Part shown: one piece after another, positions 51,318 to 54,596 of the stretch
How the letters are laid out: every line of letters begins with the position of its first letter
How positions within the stretch are numbered: the stretch's first letter is position 1
Assembly (NCBI GenBank): GCA_003614735.1
Contig: KZ992456.1
Location: 1 to 54,596, forward strand
Length of the DNA stretch: 54,596 nucleotides
DNA from: Thamnocephalis sphaerospora
Lineage: Eukaryota; Zoopagomycota; Zoopagomycetes; Zoopagales; Sigmoideomycetaceae
Direction of reading: 5' to 3'
Position numbers and translations under genes: made by a program
The notes under the pieces: generated by a model
Seen by the model: the letters and a program-made list of their open reading frames with translations, nothing else
What the model was told of the DNA's origin: nothing
Database searches by the model: none

Positions 51318-53630
51318 ATGCTAACTACGCTACCTCTACAACCACCTGCAGCCACGCCGGCAAACAGCGATATGGGCGATACGCCCACGGCTGTTGCCAC
51401 TCGCCACCGCGCAACACCGCTGGCCAGGCTCAACTCTGACGTACTACTCCATCTATGCACTCATCTCGACGACCAAACGCTACTGCTGTTTGTCGCCACA
51501 TGCCGCCACATTTACACGCTGGTCGCCGAACGTCCAAGCTACTGGGAATTGCGCTACCGTAGGGAATTCGAGCTGAATGACTGGCGAGAGCGTGACTGGC
51601 TCTCTTGGTTTTGCGACCAGACTGGCAGGCACAGTCTGCTGGCCAGTGCGGCAGAGGACACGTGCAGCGCAAGGAGCGGGTCGCCATCCAGTCACGATTG
51701 GACACGCGTTCGCTGGTACCATGCTTACCACCGCCGCCGCATCACGGTGCCGAATCTGCTGAATGGAAAATGGCGCCAGCATACCTGCACTGTACCTGTC
51801 TCGCCCGATACGCCGCTGACCATCTCTGGCATGAATGCATGGGGTGCACTGATCCGCGAACAAGATGGCACACGCCTTTGGGCTGTGCGCCATGACTTGA
51901 CGCCTGAATCGCGAGCCGCCGCTGTAAAGGCCGCAGCCATGGCTGGCGTAGTCTCGGGAGATGAGGTGGCGCAGGGCACACTGCACCTTGCAGAGATTAC
52001 GTTGCCAGAGACACTAGGCGAGCTGAGCAAAATCGAATATGCCGACATCACCAACGGATTTGTTGTGGTCTGGGGGAGTATCCGTGCGACGGCTAGTGCG
52101 GACCAGGATATGTGTCTGGCGCAAGAGGCATCGCAGACGCTGGAGGCGCCCAAAGAGACGGACCGCGTCGAGTACGGCGCCATCTTGGTCTGGGAGAACA
52201 ATGGCGCCGACAATGTTATGCCGCTGTTTGTACAGTCGGAGGAGGAGGCTCGCGCCGATGCAAAGATGCCCACCTCCATGGGCATGTACGACGACTGGAT
52301 TCTTACAAAGTGGACGCAATCTCCGCCAGAGACGAGCGGCCATGGCGGCGCATCTGCCACCAAGGATGACGATGTGCTCTGCAGCTATGACGTATACGAT
52401 CTGAAGCGCCGCCTATGGCGTCAGTGCACCTCACGTCCCGCTTACCGGTCGCATGCGCATTTGCAGGCGGTCACCAAGGACTACGCGCACATCCTGGTCT
52501 TTCACTCCGAGTCGAATCCCGAGGAGATGGTCGAGGTGCCGGACGGCATCACAGGCGAAATGGCCAGCGTGGCTATGCTGCGCATCCAATGGGCGTCGTA
52601 CATGCTTGACGATCAGCAGCAACATGGACGCCGTGTGTGGGATGGCCACATTATGGTGCCGAAATGGTCCAACCCGACGCTGGATGCGCAAGAGTACGGT
52701 CCAGGTCTGGCGCTGCTGACGGTGTACGATCCAGACGATCCGGATATCCACAGTGGCGGCCCGGTGGCGCATGCCCAGCTCTGTCTGGTTTCAGTGCCTA
52801 GCCGCAGCAGCGAGCGCTACGATTGCGGCAGGAATACGTTGTTCCAGGGCCCAACCGGTCAGCTGATCTGGTCGCGGCCTGTCGCCACCACCATCATCAC
52901 GCCGCTCTTTAGCGAGCGACTGATTATCGTTCAGCAGTATCGCCTCTTTGACGTGCTGGACGCACACGACGGTAGCATGTTGCACCAAATACCATGCGAG
53001 CCATACTTGATGTTTGCGCCGATACTGGGGCCTATCTGTGTGCTTCTCAACTGTCCCGACAACAACAGCTCGCTGGTCAACATGGCCACGACCAGGTCGC
53101 ATCGGCCGGCCGACTGTCTCTTGCCGCCCGCACTGCGGCAGGTAGTACCCAGCGCCGAGCACAGCAGCGAGGCAGCAGCATCCGAACCGACGGCTGGAGC
53201 GTCAATGATGGCGGAGATACCCGAGACGGAGCAGACCGCCGAGATGCCGGTGGCCCAGGCACCGCCGCCAGAGCCGGAGGCCGATGCGGCTGTCGTGGCC
53301 GATGTATCAGACGTAACCCCGGAACAAGGGCCAGAGGTGGCCTTCCATGTAGAAGCGGCGGAAAGCCCGGAACAAGCGCACGTGTCGGATACAGTGCAGG
53401 CCCCCAATGCAGAGCCGGCACCGGACGCTGAACAGGCGCCTGACCCTGGACAGGCGTCTGATGTAGATATGGCGACCACGACGGTAACCGTAACGACGAC
53501 GCCACCGGCAAGACAAGAGATACGCAACGACTCTGGCTACCGCATCTTCTGCAGCGCCATTGGTGCTCTCAATATCCACGAGCAAAAGGCGAAGAATCAA
53601 TATTCGGTTCTCAGTCTGTCGCTGCTCTAG
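51318..53630 (+). CDS. F-box protein
   Basis: A single exon encodes 770 residues from ATG 51318. Residues about 34-75 (LARLNSDVLLHLCTHLDDQ and FVATCRHIYTLVAERPSYWE) form an F-box: Leu/Pro-type start, LxxLDxxxLL middle and the Cys-Arg-x(4-8)-Trp end. Such proteins link substrates to Skp1-cullin ubiquitin ligases. The middle, to about 590, has scattered Trp and Gly-Asp turns that could be a beta-propeller-like substrate domain, but I see no countable WD or Kelch repeats. Residues about 620-730 are Pro/Glu/Ala/Asp low complexity. The last 30 residues (SGYRIFCSAIGALNIHEQKA) look folded again. The substrate is unknown. Confidence 0.75.
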   Translation: MLTTLPLQPPAATPANSDMGDTPTAVATRHRATPLARLNSDVLLHLCTHLDDQTLLLFVATCRHIYTLVAERPSYWELRYRREFELNDWRERDWLSWFCDQTGRHSLLASAAEDTCSARSGSPSSHDWTRVRWYHAYHRRRITVPNLLNGKWRQHTCTVPVSPDTPLTISGMNAWGALIREQDGTRLWAVRHDLTPESRAAAVKAAAMAGVVSGDEVAQGTLHLAEITLPETLGELSKIEYADITNGFVVVWGSIRATASADQDMCLAQEASQTLEAPKETDRVEYGAILVWENNGADNVMPLFVQSEEEARADAKMPTSMGMYDDWILTKWTQSPPETSGHGGASATKDDDVLCSYDVYDLKRRLWRQCTSRPAYRSHAHLQAVTKDYAHILVFHSESNPEEMVEVPDGITGEMASVAMLRIQWASYMLDDQQQHGRRVWDGHIMVPKWSNPTLDAQEYGPGLALLTVYDPDDPDIHSGGPVAHAQLCLVSVPSRSSERYDCGRNTLFQGPTGQLIWSRPVATTIITPLFSERLIIVQQYRLFDVLDAHDGSMLHQIPCEPYLMFAPILGPICVLLNCPDNNSSLVNMATTRSHRPADCLLPPALRQVVPSAEHSSEAAASEPTAGASMMAEIPETEQTAEMPVAQAPPPEPEADAAVVADVSDVTPEQGPEVAFHVEAAESPEQAHVSDTVQAPNAEPAPDAEQAPDPGQASDVDMATTTVTVTTTPPARQEIRNDSGYRIFCSAIGALNIHEQKAKNQYSVLSLSLL

Positions 53631-54596
53631 CGCCACTTGTCATCCCCTCTGCTGTAATACGCGGACTACCGCCACACCGTTCGCTTGCGCCATATTCGTC
53701 GTGGTTGATTGGGAACACACATAACGGGCCTGTGGCGCTGTTTCTCGACTTGGCCAAGCGGCGCTATAATTTAACCAATACACATCCACTTGCTGTCAAG
53801 TCTCCTGACGCATGGTCACGCGAAGCAGCCTTGTTGCGAACGTGTATTTGGGACATGGTGACCATTGCATTAGCCGCATACTCACCTAGCCGTACGTTCT
53901 GTGCTACTCCATGTCGCAGAAGTGTGGCCAATCGTAGGGTGCTTGCCTGCCAGGTATCGTCGCCTCTGGTTAGATACAGGCGGCGACTGCAGCCGTCGTG
54001 GCTCCCCGCCATCATCTCTACTTGCGACTCGTTCCTCTCCAAACACCAGCCCTTCTCCGCCACTTATTATTTGTCTCCTTGCGTCTCCACCGTCGCCAGG
54101 TCTCTGACCTTTGCCCTTACGCCCTAGTCTGCTCCCTTCTTCTTCTGCGCCCACGCACCAGCAGGACTCGCCTGCGCTCCGCCCTCAAAGACGTTCTTAC
54201 GGCTGCCTACAACCTTGACGCTTGTACGCTGTTATCCAACCTCGTGCCATCTACACTTGTGCACGTCTATCCAAGCGTGCATCACGATCCTACCATTGGA
54301 CTAGCTTGATTGCTCCCTTGCAGCTAGCCTGTCGCCCACCCCACCATCGCCGATATCGTCATCCACGACGTGTGCGTTGACGCTGCCCCAGGTAAGCAGT
54401 AGTAGTAGTAGTAGTAGTACCGATAGTAGTAGTACCGATAGTAGTAGCCGTTGTAGACTGCGCGTGCCGTCGGAGCACCTTGTGACAAGCGCGGGGCGTC
54501 GGCGTTGCTTTCACCTGAATTTCTTCCCTCACCTGCCGTTTGCTCTCGGCTATCCTTTGCCGCTACGCTTCTCTCCGCCGTCCCACCCACGCATTG
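53631..54596. other. Right-end region, no complete gene recognised
   Basis: CT-rich on the plus strand from about 53990 to 54350, as in front of other plus-strand genes. A good splice donor CCCCAG|GTAAGC sits at 54391, right after a frame reading IVIHDVCVDAAPG. This may be the first exon or 5' UTR exon of a gene running out of the window. No ATG in that frame is evident, so I do not call a gene. Confidence 0.35.
54397..54449. repeat. AGT trinucleotide repeat with ACCGAT interruptions
   Basis: Eight or so AGT units are followed by two copies of a 15-bp unit AGTAGTAGTACCGAT and further AGT units. It would lie inside the possible intron that starts at 54391. Confidence 0.85.

Noticed and set aside
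1-54596. CRISPR arrays, insertion sequences or transposon ends
   Set aside because: No spaced direct repeats, transposase or integrase-like frames, long terminal repeats or target-site duplications were seen; only short microsatellites are present.

Overview
The window is nuclear DNA of a eukaryote, most likely an early-diverging fungus. The evidence is a eukaryotic tRNA-His, many short GT-AG introns (mostly 55-90 nt, with CTAAC/CTGAC/CTTAC-like branch sites 10-25 nt before the AG), and fungal-type genes such as a vacuolar P5B ATPase, Dib1, Cds1, Gpi13 and Ost1. Genes are compact, on both strands, GC-rich and not in operons. I cannot fix the phylum; Zoopagomycota, Mucoromycota or a chytrid lineage would all fit. 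All gene models were spliced by hand, checking reading phase at every junction; none is backed by transcripts.

Layout. 1-8500: tRNA-His(GTG) on the minus strand, a mitochondrial PPR protein (-), a WBP4/FBP21-like splicing factor (+), a single-pass membrane protein with a long disordered tail (-), and an unresolved minus-strand ORF pair. 8500-13100: a gene-poor pyrimidine-rich stretch, a type I membrane protein with a CBM2-like ectodomain (+), and a small ArsC-family thioredoxin-fold protein (+). 13255-24205: UPF2 (19 exons, +), a CENP-H-like kinetochore protein in seven small exons (-), mitochondrial uS2m (+), OST1 (+) and the KEOPS subunit Cgi121 (-). 24541-31750: GPI ethanolamine-phosphate transferase 3 (+), a mitochondrial EngB-type GTPase (+), and a second CBM2-like type I membrane protein (-), paralogous to the one at 10477. 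33606-43133: Mia40 (-), a P5B ATPase of the ATP13A2/Ypk9 class (-), Dib1 (-) and CDP-DAG synthase (-). 45413-51030: two aquaglyceroporins and a glycerol kinase, all on the plus strand. 51318-53630: an F-box protein, followed by a repeat-bearing non-coding end.

How genes may work together. The clearest functional grouping is glycerol uptake and phosphorylation: two channels and the kinase are consecutive genes, a eukaryotic counterpart of the bacterial glpF-glpK idea. The two aquaglyceroporins are tandem duplicates, shown by shared intron positions and an identical 385-nt middle exon. The second theme is three type I membrane proteins with long cytoplasmic tails carrying candidate YxxPhi sorting signals. 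Two of them share an ectodomain whose Trp/Gly pattern resembles cellulose-binding module family 2. This could be an undescribed family of wall- or glycan-binding surface receptors.

Several models have odd exon structure: a start codon split by an intron (WBP4-like), a start codon alone in its exon (DIB1), a stop codon alone in its exon (OST1), a GC-AG intron (WBP4-like), a 39-nt intron (CDS1) and an in-frame 57-nt intron (second aquaglyceroporin).
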